From Arbacia lixula (taxonomy: Eukaryota; Echinodermata; Echinoidea; Arbacioida; Arbaciidae), in the NCBI GenBank assembly GCA_963669155.1, contig OZ022597.1, positions 1,742,673 through 1,806,672 of the forward strand: 64,000 nucleotides of DNA. Reading direction: 5' to 3'. This document shows positions 32,587-44,178 of this stretch, in pieces. The translations under genes were made by a program, and so were the position numbers. The first letter of the stretch is position 1. Every line of letters begins with the position of its first letter. The notes under the pieces were generated by a model. The model was not told where the DNA came from. It did no database searches and saw only the letters and a list, made by a program, of their open reading frames with translations.

Positions 32587-32745
32587 GGCCCCGTTTCATA
32601 AAACTTACCACCAACAGCAACTCTGCCATCAATGGTAACTAGCACTGTAACCTCGCTTAACAGCCAATCAAATTTAAGGTTTCCATACAAATTGCCATTG
32701 GTAGCAAAGTTACCATCAGTGGTAAGTTTTATATGCGACAGGGCC
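32587..32745. mobile_element. Family D palindromic MITE
   Basis: 159 bp flanked by CTG on both sides (32584-32586, 32746-32748). Confidence 0.82.
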
Positions 32746-32789
32746 CTGCACTGAACCATTTGGGGTCAGCGCCGGTACAATATCACCTG

Positions 32790-32946
32790 GGCCCTGTTGC
32801 ATAAAACTTACCATTAATGGTAACTTTGCTATCAATGGCAACTTCTAGGGTAACCTTGAATTTGATTGGCTGTTGAGTGGTGTTACCATGGTAGTAGCCA
32901 TTGATGACAGAGTTACCATCGATGGTAAGTTTTATGCAACAGGGCC
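32790..32946. mobile_element. Family D palindromic MITE
   Basis: 157 bp flanked by CTG (32787-32789, 32947-32949), 44 bp from the previous copy. Confidence 0.85.
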
Positions 32947-33184
32947 CTGTTTGCTAGTTTCTACATTCAAATATCCACACCCCTGTGTTTTCAATCTGCT
33001 CCTTAAGAAGCAGCAAGCTTGGGTTTTTATTGTGAATATGTTGTGACTCTTCTATACACAGGATATTTACAATTCAATTCATGTTTACATGATTTGACAT
33101 AATATTGTTTACATATTTTAAAAAGTAATACATAATTTACAAAAAGGTAAGGGGAAAATGATAGTGGTAGATACAACAGAACAG

Positions 33185-33494
33185 GAGGGTGTTTCACCAA
33201 GCTGTTCGCAAGCTACGAAAGACTGGTGATCCCTTCTTGTGCTAAATGCGATACCACACTTTGTTCCTGTTTCAACATATTGGGAGTTAATTTCCAACAA
33301 TCCTAATAAAATTTGACAGATCATAAGATTTGTATTCAGACACTTGTTAACAACAAGAATTTTCATTTATAAACATCAAATTTGATCTTAAGCTGATGGG
33401 AATCAAAATTGAAAATGTGATTTAGCACAAGAAGGGGTCACCAGTCATCCGTAAAGTCGTCCGTAGCTTACGAACAGCTTGGCGAAACACCCCC
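33185..33494. mobile_element. Family C-related palindrome, long subtype
   Basis: 310 bp; C-type arms plus a central segment shared with 9437-9745 and 58211-58509. Left flank is CAG; the right flank does not match. Confidence 0.68.
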
Positions 33495-33699
33495 ATGTCA
33501 TCAAGGGCAGAGTCCTTATGTGATTGGGTTCACTCCTTCCTGTGATCATGAAATTACACGATAATTAATCTAATTAATCTATACAACAACTTTCTATCAC
33601 CTTTAACTTCCTATTCGAAGGTTGAGGCAATGATTGGAACATAATGAGGGAGGAAGCATGCGTACACACACAAAGCATCACCTCACTAACAAGATTATT

Positions 33700-33775
33700 G
33701 TACAGGGTTTGCATCTGTGACCTTCAGATCAGTTTCAGAGCCACATGCTCAACTACTGTATCGAGTCACATCGCT
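33700..33775 (-). repeat. tRNA-like (SINE-type) segment
   Basis: The minus strand has ATACAGTAGTTGAGCATG and a degenerate box-B-like ACAGATGCAAACC. A weak tRNA-derived signal. Confidence 0.25.
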
Positions 33776-36002
33776 TCATCACCATGGATACCATAAACAT
33801 TTTAACCCATTCTTTACTGAGCCCCCTTATTTGCAGGCTGGCTTTTCCCCCCATTCAGATACTGAGCAACTAGATTCCTGCATAAGCTGCTGTATGGAGT
33901 CTATGGACAATACATGACGGGCTGTGAAGAAACTTCAAACCACTTATAGGGCACAATTAAGCCACACCCCTTTGGTAACCTCAATTCCATGGCAAATGTT
34001 GTCATTATAACTGGGGATTAACCTGTTTCAGCCTTCTAAACTCAACATGAAAGCGTGCATTCACACACACCCACACCCAAATAGCAAAAAAAAGCTTGAC
34101 GAAAAACAGAGCAATACATAAGAAAATTAAAAAACAATAAAGGACATAAGAAATAATTACCAACACCTATATTTTTCTTTCAGGAATTGATGAGAGAGTT
34201 ATAAAAGAAATGTGGACCAAAAATTGCTCTTCCAGAGGCTTTATTTAGTAAGAAATACCAAAATCTATGATTTCTTACATAAATTAGCATAAATTAATTA
34301 AATAAAAAAAAACAAAAGGATTTTTTGTAAATTTAGCATTACAAGTTTGTAGATAAATTTTATAATTCTTGACCCTTGTGCAACATTTTGAGGCAATCAG
34401 GCGACCCATGGCCGAGATCTTAAGGGACTGAAATCTAGCAGTTTTGGGGCTATATTTAAAGATTTACAACCAAATTATAATTTTATGCATTAATTAGCAT
34501 AATTAACTAATATAAAATAAATTTGAATAATATTGATGCAATTGACAATTGAATTGTGGAGATTATCTCATCGGTGATGTGCGTGTCAATTTTCGTCGCG
34601 ATCGCGCGATCAACGGTGGAGATCTGAGGGGGGGGGGCTGTTTTTGCTCCCCCCCCCCCGGGCTATGCGATTTCAAAATAGCCCGGGCTATATAGGGTTA
34701 AGGATTAAACATCATGTATGTAAACAGCTGTAATAAAGATTGCGGGACAAAGTCTGCCTACTGTACTTGCTACCCTCCTTTGATCCTTTGCGAACTATTT
34801 TGTTATCAGGTGCACGCTCTTAGATTGATGATACGGTTTGAATTTACAGGCAATTGCACAAGGACTCATGAAGCAAGCCCTGCATTTACCAATAAATGTG
34901 CACCACAATTCTATGCAATAAAAGGCGTTGCAACCAGCTCTGGCGTGTACATAAGCAAGTTTCATTGAGAAAGGTGTCTAAAATCACCAGGCAATAACAA
35001 CCTCACAATGAATCCCATCGATCTTCATGTAAATGCAGATAATTATAGCAGCCAAAACTGAGAACAGTTTTTATAGAAATGATTGAGACACACATGAAGG
35101 ATTTTTTGGTATCTTTAAATGACAACTTTAAGTACTGAATCTGGATAATTAACGAAGGGTCATTTCAAAAGTCTGCATTGAAATACACTGTCCACCATGA
35201 GGGCACATACGAACAAAAAATACAAAGCTTTGTAGTTTTGATGCACGAGCATAATTTGCTGACTTGAATATACAGAGTGGTACAGGGCTGGCGATTTCAT
35301 ATTTCGAAAAAAAGCTCCCTCATTTTCTTATGAGTTTTCCCACTATGTTTCTGATCCTTTCCATTAGTATTAAATTAAACTTATACTCACAGTTGCAATG
35401 ACCTTTCAGAAATATCTAAATCCAACAGAAATATAATTTACCTATCATTATTAAATCTGACTGATTACACATAAAGATATATGTTTTCCCCTACAGTTGG
35501 AAGCACTTTGCCATAACTTATATACATCACCCAATTCACCATTCACCCAATAGTTTCCTTTGACCCAGCATTCTGTTGAACTCTTGTTGATAACTTGTGT
35601 ATAATCTGGGTCCATAATTTATCAATCCATGTAAGAGGGACCGACAAAGTCTCAGAACGATAAGAAAAGAGGAAACGCTCAAACCATTGACAAGTCCTTG
35701 AAAATGAGTACCACTTATTTGATAACTCACTGATACCCTATCTTTTTCACAGATTATATGTGTACATACTACATTAATATGGAACATAATCAACCCTCCC
35801 CCCCCCCCTTTAAGAAAGACATCAGATATTTACATGATTGCATGTAATTGCACCTCTATATAAAGACCACCTATCCATAGAGACAACTTTCTTGGTTTCC
35901 CTAGAGAGAGTAAACAAAGACAGAGACAGGTTTGATCACGTTGCAACTACTAGAGCTAAGACTGAACTGAAAGTGAGTTGCATGGAAAGAGGTTTGCTCC
36001 TG
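33776..36002. other. Intergenic, no gene recognised
   Basis: Contains the dispersed repeat at 33825-34000, AATTAGCATAATTAA-type repeats (34260-34520) and a G10/C11 hairpin near 34630-34662. No exon was recognised. Confidence 0.45.
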
Positions 36003-36183
36003 GTGGGTGTTTCACCAAGCTGTTCGTAAGTTATGAACGACTTTACGAACGATTGGTGATCCCTTCTTGTGCTAAATCAGATTCTCAATGAACAAAGTGT
36101 GGTATCACAGTTAGCACAAGAAGGGATCACCAGTCGTTTGTAAAGTCGTTTGTAACTTACGAACAGCTTGGTGAAACTCCCCC
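36003..36183. mobile_element. 181-bp palindromic MITE, family C
   Basis: Flanked by CTG (36000-36002, 36184-36186), the same length as the copies at 4986 and 7398. Confidence 0.85.
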
Positions 36184-36189
36184 CTGGTT

Positions 36190-37812
36190 ATTAAAAAGGT
36201 AGATAGCAAATATGATAAGGCATAATATTTTAGACAGCCTAAATATTTACACAGCCACATGCTCTCGTATAATAATAGATACATAACTACGATAGATAAA
36301 GATTCGCAGTTCTCGTGCCAAGCGGCAGACTTTACACAACCCAAAACAAATCACCTGATGAACCATCGCCAGAACTCCATGAATATAAGCAGTGTAGTCC
36401 TTTTTCAATCAGTACTAAGCTGTGTCAAACCTGTTAAATCTTGCATTCACCACAAAAATATGATATCATCATATTCATGTAGGTCCATTTGATGAAGTGT
36501 TAACTTCACAATAATGTAGGTTTCAACAAATGCATACAGAAATCTCCTTCTATGTAGTTTACTTCAAGGCTTTCTTTGTTCTCATCAATTAAACAGCAAA
36601 TTTGGAGTTTATAATGGTCATAATGATAACTTCCCTTTGCTTTCATATTTATACCGTATCACACAAAGATGAGAAGGAATCTCCCTTGATGTGTACAGTA
36701 TCAATGTCATTGAAGCCTCTGGAACTGTGGTATTCAAAATGAAGTGTGAAAACAACTATAAAATCTTTCTTTCTTTCTTCTTTTTCTGTATATTTTTTGT
36801 GACTTTTTCACATCTCTCATCTCCATCCTCTCTTCTATTTCCATTTCATCTCATTAATTTTTGGTTTAAACACTGAAAATAAATAGCTAAAAATAGTCTT
36901 GTGTAAATACTATAAACACACAAATAAAAATCTCTCCTCTTTTCACTCTTTCTTTTCCTTTGTTAACCCCGTAAGTGGGTGAAGTATCCTGAAAGGATAC
37001 AACCACATGGTGTTACCAAATGTTTCTCAATTTTCTAAATAGTATTTATTACTACACTTTCACCATGGAAACATTCAAAGAACATTTAATCAAAGATTAG
37101 TTTTGGATAGGAAATTCCCATCAGCATGGCAGCCACGCTTCTGTACAACCACATAGAAAAACAGGGGTCTTGCCAGAGTTCAATAAGCCATTTCGTAATT
37201 ACAATTGCGCATGAGCAGATTAAATGATCTCAGGTCAATTTCCAAACTCACCAGTGTAAAAATGGGAATTCATTAGATAGTCGACGACATTTCAATCAAT
37301 TATCATGCAAATATGGCAACAGCTATTCAGCTCTGAGAAAGTAGTGAAAGAACATTCCACCATGTGCATCTGCTTCTATTGTTGTTCCGGGCACACTGTA
37401 AAATGTCTTTACATCCATCATCCAACACAACTTCATGAAAAATAATCCTAGTCAACAGTCTAGTAGTATTTATTCAGTGCATGGTCCGACCATGGTGTAA
37501 TTACGAAATGGTCTATTTCCATGGTACGATCACCTTGCGCTATATTCTTCACCACAAAAATTTAAACCATATGCAATCTTTGTGTGGCAATATTCATTTG
37601 TGTGTGCACAACTATCACAAAATAAGCAAACCAGCCCTTCTGTACTAACATGTCATCTGTTACCATGCTGGAAAACAGTACTGGCAAGAAACCAGAAAAA
37701 AATCAATAAGTACATGTACAGGAACATATGGCACAAACACATATTGAGGTCAGACATCTTTGACACAGTCATTGACTTTGTTGGGAAGATCGACAGACTC
37801 ATAAGCCTTTAT
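36190..37812. other. Intergenic, no gene recognised
   Basis: AT-rich. 37390-37520 shares the words CTTCATGAA, TCTAGTAGTATTT and CCATGGTGTAA with 58080-58170 and 58590-58670, indicating a dispersed repeat. Confidence 0.45.
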
Positions 37813-37985
37813 TAGTGCCATTCTTATAAGGCTTTAAAAAATCGCGAAGTTAGAAAAATCGCAAAGTTAGGGGACCGTGACAAATAGGACCGTTCCGCTT
37901 TTGGTACAGTTGCTAGGCAACTTTCACCCTAACTTCACGATTTTTCTAACTTCACGATTTTTTAAGCCCAATGAGAATGGCACTA
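37813..37985. mobile_element. 173-bp palindromic MITE
   Basis: Ends TAGTGCCATTCTTAT and complement, with arms that include AATCGCGAAGTTAGAAAAAT. It is a single copy in this window. Confidence 0.7.
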
Positions 37986-38195
37986 TTGTTGCAGCAGTCG
38001 AATGGCATAATTACAACTAAAAACAAATAAAAGACTATATCATCAATAAAACTATGATTCAATCAAAGTGATAACATTTATGACCTACCGGTAGTCTGAA
38101 GGTACAAACTCAGATGTGACACACTTAGGCCTACTATCTCGGAAAGACAATGAAGATTAGAGGACGGATCGTGATTTGCCAGCTTGAACAAACGA

Positions 38196-38201
38196 TTTAT
38201 T
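38196..38201 (-). promoter_or_regulatory. Candidate TYMP polyadenylation signal
   Basis: AATAAA on the minus strand about 440 nt after the stop codon. If used, the 3' UTR would include the tandem repeats of about 100 bp at 38215-38580. Confidence 0.25.
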
Positions 38202-38214
38202 GGAGGTCGACTCT

Positions 38215-38580
38215 GCCTTCCCAGACCAACCGACTGACTAACTGGGTCGGGAAACCTGTACACACATATGGGGGTTAGTCTGAGCATTTTAAACTCACTG
38301 ATTCAAACTTACTGACAGATCGCCAAGGATGTATGTGTGAAAAGAGAGCCTATACAAATGCATGGGGATGGTCTGAGCACTTTCAGACTCATTGTTTCAG
38401 ACTAACTGACTTGTGGCCAAAAGCCTGTACTTACATATGGGAGTTAGTCTTCGGATCTCAGACCCATTGATGCTAACTCGCAAGAGTGTATTGGAGAGCC
38501 TGTACAAACATATGGGAGTTAGTCTTAGGATCTCAGACCCATTGATGCTAACTCACAAGACTGTACAAACATATGGAGGA
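38215..38580. repeat. Degenerate tandem repeat of about 100 bp beyond TYMP
   Basis: Four to five units share CTGTACAAACATATGGGAGT, TAGTCTTAGGATCTCAGACC and GATGCTAACTC. They probably fall in the TYMP 3' UTR or just past it. Confidence 0.75.
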
Positions 38581-38639
38581 CTTGCATATTGAGTATACTA
38601 ACTGTCAGGGGGGGGGGGGGTTGGGGAGGGAATGGTTGG

Positions 38640-38773
38640 CTACTCAATGACTTTGATGAGAATGGACTCCTCTTTCACAGGTTCATCTGAATACTGCAAA
38701 GTGGCTTGGAGTCGGGAGATGAGGTCACCAGTCAGCTGAGACTTCTGGTGGTACACTTTAACCCACGGCTCAC
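38640..38773 (-). CDS. TYMP: TYMP last coding exon
   Basis: Encodes [19 protein letters not shown] through LQYSDEPV to IKVIE and TAG. The 3' flank holds a poly-G/C tract and tandem repeats of about 100 bp. Confidence 0.92.
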
Positions 38774-41700
38774 CTGGACAAGTATGAAAACACAGTCAGG
38801 TAACGATCGGGATTAAAGGGATACTTCACCCTGACGTGAATTTGGTTTCAAGAAAAGCAGACACATGAACGAAAACTATTAGTGAAATTTGAAGAAAATC
38901 CGTCAAAATTTTTATTTTGTGACGTCACGGGCCATGTATGCCTGAAGGAATGTGTGTAAAAACATGTTTCTAATGATCTATCAAATGCCAAAGTTACGAT
39001 TCTTTGAAGTTTTTATTTTGTGACAGCATATGCAAGGTACTCCAACATATTGTGTGCTGTACGATTCCATAAATTGATCTTTTACTGATTATGCCATGAA
39101 GGAATAATTTAATTTCTCAGAGGTATGTATGTAAAAAACACGTTTGTAATGATCTATCAAATGCACAAGTAAAATGATGCATATCCTTTTGAGAACATCA
39201 ATATTAAAAAAAAATAGTACGCAACATATGGGAGAACAAAAAGTAAAGAGGTCAAAGTTCACTCACCTCTCTTGACCTTCGACCCTACAATTCCCAGCAG
39301 TCTGACCCCAACAGCATGGTCAATCTTGTCCCCAGCAACAGTCCGCCCTGCCCCCAGACGAAGACACACCTTGGCTATCTCTAGAGAGTCCAGGCTGGCA
39401 ATGTAGCCTACCAGAAAAAAAAAGAGACAATATTGATGTATCTGTTTTTGCAGTTACTCGTTGTAGTAATAAGCTTAAATATTGATTACTCTGTTTCAAT
39501 ATGATTAATAAAGGAAAAGAGGACCATGCAGGATTTGAACCTGCAATCTACTGCTTCATCAGTGTCCAATTTTATCAAACTTGGTTTTAAAAGTTGCGAG
39601 ACACTTCAAAAGAACTAGAGCAATTCGACTGCCGCGCAGTCGATAAATATGCCTCCGCCTCTTTGCTATTCTCAGAAAATGTGTATGTTTGGTGGGCAAT
39701 CTACCACTGCTCCTATGTGAAATGAAAATATCACATTCTGTTTTTTTTTTCATGTTTATTGACTTTTGACCTCCTTCTTCTTTGACTTCCAATGTAACCA
39801 GTCTGTCTAAATCCATCCTGGTATCAAAATTGTTTCAAATTAGCCAATGTTGGGTGAAGTTCATTGACCTTTGACCTTTCAGGAATTTTTCCCAAACTTC
39901 ACCAGTCTACCTCCATGAAGTGATACATCTCTGTACTATGTTAGGTTTGAATTGAATCATTAGTCTTGGATTCAATGTGAAAAATATCTATTTGTGGGCA
40001 ATTTTTAGCCAATTTTGGCAAAGTTCATTGACCCTTGATCCCTGACCTTTGAGAAATTTCACCAAAAATGTCATCAGTCTAGTAGTGATCCATCTTTGCA
40101 ACATGTTTGGTTGATATTGCTCCATTGGATTTGGATATATTTTGAAAATTATCACTTCGGTGGCAATTTTTAGCTAATATTTGGCAAAGTTCATTGACCT
40201 TTGAACTCTCAGGAGTTTTACTCAAACTTTCACTAGTCTACCTTCATGAAAGGATACATCTCTGTACCATGTTTGGTTATAATTGCGCCATTGGATTTGG
40301 ATTTGGGTTTATTTGTGAAAAATATCAATTTTTGCAAAGCTTATTGACCTTTGACCTCTGACCTTCCAGCAATTTCACCAACAATGTCACCAGTCTACCC
40401 CCAAGTTGTGATTCATTGTTTCACTATGTTTGGTTGGAATTGCACAATTGGATTTGGATTTATTGTGAAAAATTTAAAGTTTGGGGCAATTTCCAGCCAA
40501 TTTTGGCAAAGTTCATTGACCTTTGACCTCTGAGCCTTCAGGAATTTTACCAGAAATGTCACCAGTCTATCCCCAAAAAGTGATCTATCTTTGAACCATG
40601 TTTAATGAGAATTGCATCCTTGGATTTGGATTTATTGTGAAAAAGGTCAATTTTCCAAGTTTAGCCAAGTTTGGCAATGCTCATTGACTTTTGACCTCTT
40701 ACTTCTTTGACTAACCAGTCTGTCTTAATCCATCCTAAATCCTAAATCCTAAATCCATCCTTGTATCAAGTTTTTTAAAATTATCCAATTTTGGGTGAAG
40801 TTCATTGACCTTTGACCTTTCAGGAATTTTACCCAAACTTCACCAGTCTACCTCCATGATGTGATAAATCTCTGTACTATGCTTGGTTTGAATTGAATCA
40901 TTAGTATTGGATTTAATGTGAAAAATATCTATTTGGGGGCAATTTTTAGCCAATTTTGAAAAAGTTCACTGACCTTTGATCTCTGACCTTTGAGAAATTT
41001 CACCAAAAATATCATCAGTCTATCCCCAAGTAGTGATCCATCTTTGCACCATGTTTGGTTGGTATTGCACCATTGGATTTGGATATATTTTAAAAATTAT
41101 CACTTTGGGGGCAAATTTTAGCTAATTTTTGGCAAAGGTCATTAACCTTTGACCTTTGAACTCTCAGGAGTTTTACCCAAACTTTCACCAGTCTACCTCC
41201 ATGAAGTGATACATCTCTGTACCATGTTTGGTTATAATTGCGCCATTGGATTTGGATTTGGGTTTATTGTGAAAAATATCAATTTTTGCAAAGTTCATTG
41301 ACCTTTGACCTCTGAACTTCCAGCAATTTCACCAACAATGACACCAGTCTACCCCCAAGTAGTGATCCATCGTTTCACTATATTTGGTTGGAATTGCACC
41401 ATTGGATTTGGATTTATTGTGAAAACTTTAAGTTTGGGGCAATTTCTAGCCAATTTTGGCAAAGTTCATTGACCTTTGACCTCTGAACTTTCAGGAAATT
41501 TACCAAAAAAGTCACCAGTCTATTCCCAAGAAGTGATCTATCTTTGCACCATGTTTAATGAGAATTGCATCCTTTGATTTGGATTTATTGTGAAAAAGGT
41601 CAATTTTTGGCAATTTTTTACAAATTTCAATGACCTTTGACCTCTGACCTTTCAGGAATTTTACCAAAAATGTCACCAGTCTATTCCCAAGTAGTGATCC

Positions 41701-44147
41701 ATCTTTGCACCATGTTTAATGAGAATTGCATCCTTGGATTTGGATTTATTGTGAAAAAGGTCAATTTTTGGCAATTTTTACAAAGTTCATTGACCTTTGA
41801 CCTTTGACCTCAATCAGATTTGACCCTTATTTTACACACATCATTAGTTTCATGCAATACATGCATGTACAAAGTTTGAAGCAAATCTGCTTTACGGTTC
41901 TCAAGATATTGCCTAAATGGATTCGGGACGGACGGACGGACTTACGGACGGACGGACGGACGGACGGACGGACGGACAACCCGAAAACATAATGCCTCCG
42001 GCCACTTCGTGGCGGAGGCATAAAATGTCATGAAAATATTAATAGATTTTTTTTGTTATTTTTAAGTCATGAAAAGGTGTGTCACGACTTGCAGCAGTTG
42101 CTCATTAGTTGTGGATATGTACAAGGAGAGGGATCAAAATCCCCCCCCCTGCCTTTCTGAAATCAAACATGAAATGGGGGTGCATTTTGCGTGCGTTATT
42201 TGCCCTCAAATGATCCACATTTTGACTGATTAGTGATTAAATCCCAAATCCTGAAATTGTTCGGCCCGAACATTTTGAAAACTTGATTAGGCTGGCCTCC
42301 AGGAGGTTGGGCATTAATTTTCTTAACCAAACAATTCAACAAAAGGGTCTGGCTGCAGTAGACTATCATCCATTTCTTCTCTGGCTCACAGTCAGTGGGA
42401 TAGACTGAACAAAAAAAAACATCTCAAATGGTTAGTTTGATGCAGTGATTGATTTTTTTTTTTTATTTTTAAGTCATGAAAAGGTGTGTCACGACTTGCA
42501 GCAGTTGCTCATTAGTTGTAGATATGTACAAGGAGAGGGACCAAAATGCCCCCCCCCCCCCGTCTTTCTGAAATCAAACATGAATGGGGGTGCGTTTATA
42601 CTCAATTTGGGAAGGCAGAATCAGCGTTTTGAAACGCTGATCACGTGTGCCTGATTTCCATGTTGCACAATATATTTCTGTGAGAATCGGCTGGTCGATG
42701 GTGGAGATACACCCAACAAGAGAATCAAGCTTTGAAAGACTGCTGAGCAGCGTGCTACCCAGAGAGAGAGAGAGGGAGCCCGGTTTCCTTACAATACAGG
42801 GCCCTGTTGCATAAAACTTACCATTAATGGTAACTCTGCCATCAATGGTTACTTCTATGAAACCTTGAGTTTCATTGGCTGTTGAGTGGTGTTACCATGG
42901 TCGTTACCATTAATGACAGAATTACTATTAATGGTAAGTTTTATGCAAATGGGGCCCAGATGTCATTCTTTACAATATGAACCTACATGTACATGTATGT
43001 AGACAAAAACACTCTTTTGATGAGCTCTGAGAGACTGTTTGGCAGCGTGCGACCCAGAGAGAGAAAGAGAGAGCTCGGTTTCGTTACAATACAGATGTCA
43101 CACTTTACAACATGAACCTACATGTACATGTATGTAGAAAAAAACACTCCTTTGAGGAAGGACGAGGCACCTGTACGATAATATATTTACTCTATAACAT
43201 ACATGTATACACCGCCAGATGTTTTTAACATGTGTGTGTTTTTGACCTCTAGCCACCTCAAATCCGTTTCAAAGGTAAATACTGTAAATCCCTTTTGCAG
43301 GTCTAACAATATTAAGTTGTAAAATACCACAACATCAAGAAAGAAATACTCTCTTTCCCCAGAATGAAGGAAATGCACATTTACTTATCATGTTGATATT
43401 ACATGTAACCGTAAAATATAGTATGGATATTTTTGTTGTAAGTGCACGGACGACACATTTTCAAAATTTAGCGTCAGAGCGATTACATTTGATTACTCCT
43501 ATATGTAAGAACATGCCTTGTCAAAGGGTTCATATTAACCTGTTGCTCACAGTTAGATTTGGGGACTTTGTTAAACCTGGTCCAGGGCTCCTGTTGCATA
43601 AAACTTACCACTAATGGTAACTCTGTCATCAATGGTAACTACCATGGTAACATCGCTCAACAGCCAATCAAATTCAATGTTTTCATAGAAGGTGACATTG
43701 GAAACAAAGTTACCATCAATGGTAAGTTTTATGCAACAGGGCCATGTTATGTCAAAATTTACAATGGAACAGCGGTAACCAAAGAGGCGAGGATTAAGTG
43801 CGCCCTACACGCGATTTAAATGTTATTCTTAGCCTGTCATCTATTGCCATGCAGCAGCTTATGCGGGAATTGCGCTGCTCATCTGAGCATGTTGCATGTA
43901 GGTTTTCAATTATCGTAATTTACCATCACTCATNNNNNNNNNNNNNNNNNNNNNNNNNNNNNNNNNNNNNNNNNNNNNNNNNNNNNNNNNNNNNNNNNNN
44001 NNNNNNNNNNNNNNNNNNNNNNNNNNNNNNNNNNNNNNNNNNNNNNNNNNNNNNNNNNNNNNNNNNNNNNNNNNNNNNNNNNNNNNNNNNNNNNNNNNNN
44101 NNNNNNNNNNNNNNNNNNNNNNNNNNNNNNNNNTTACCACCTTTACC

Positions 44148-44178
<31 letters not shown>

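Noticed and set aside
39575-42022. CRISPR-like array
   Set aside because: The 160-bp units are contiguous degenerate satellite monomers without spacers, in an animal intron.
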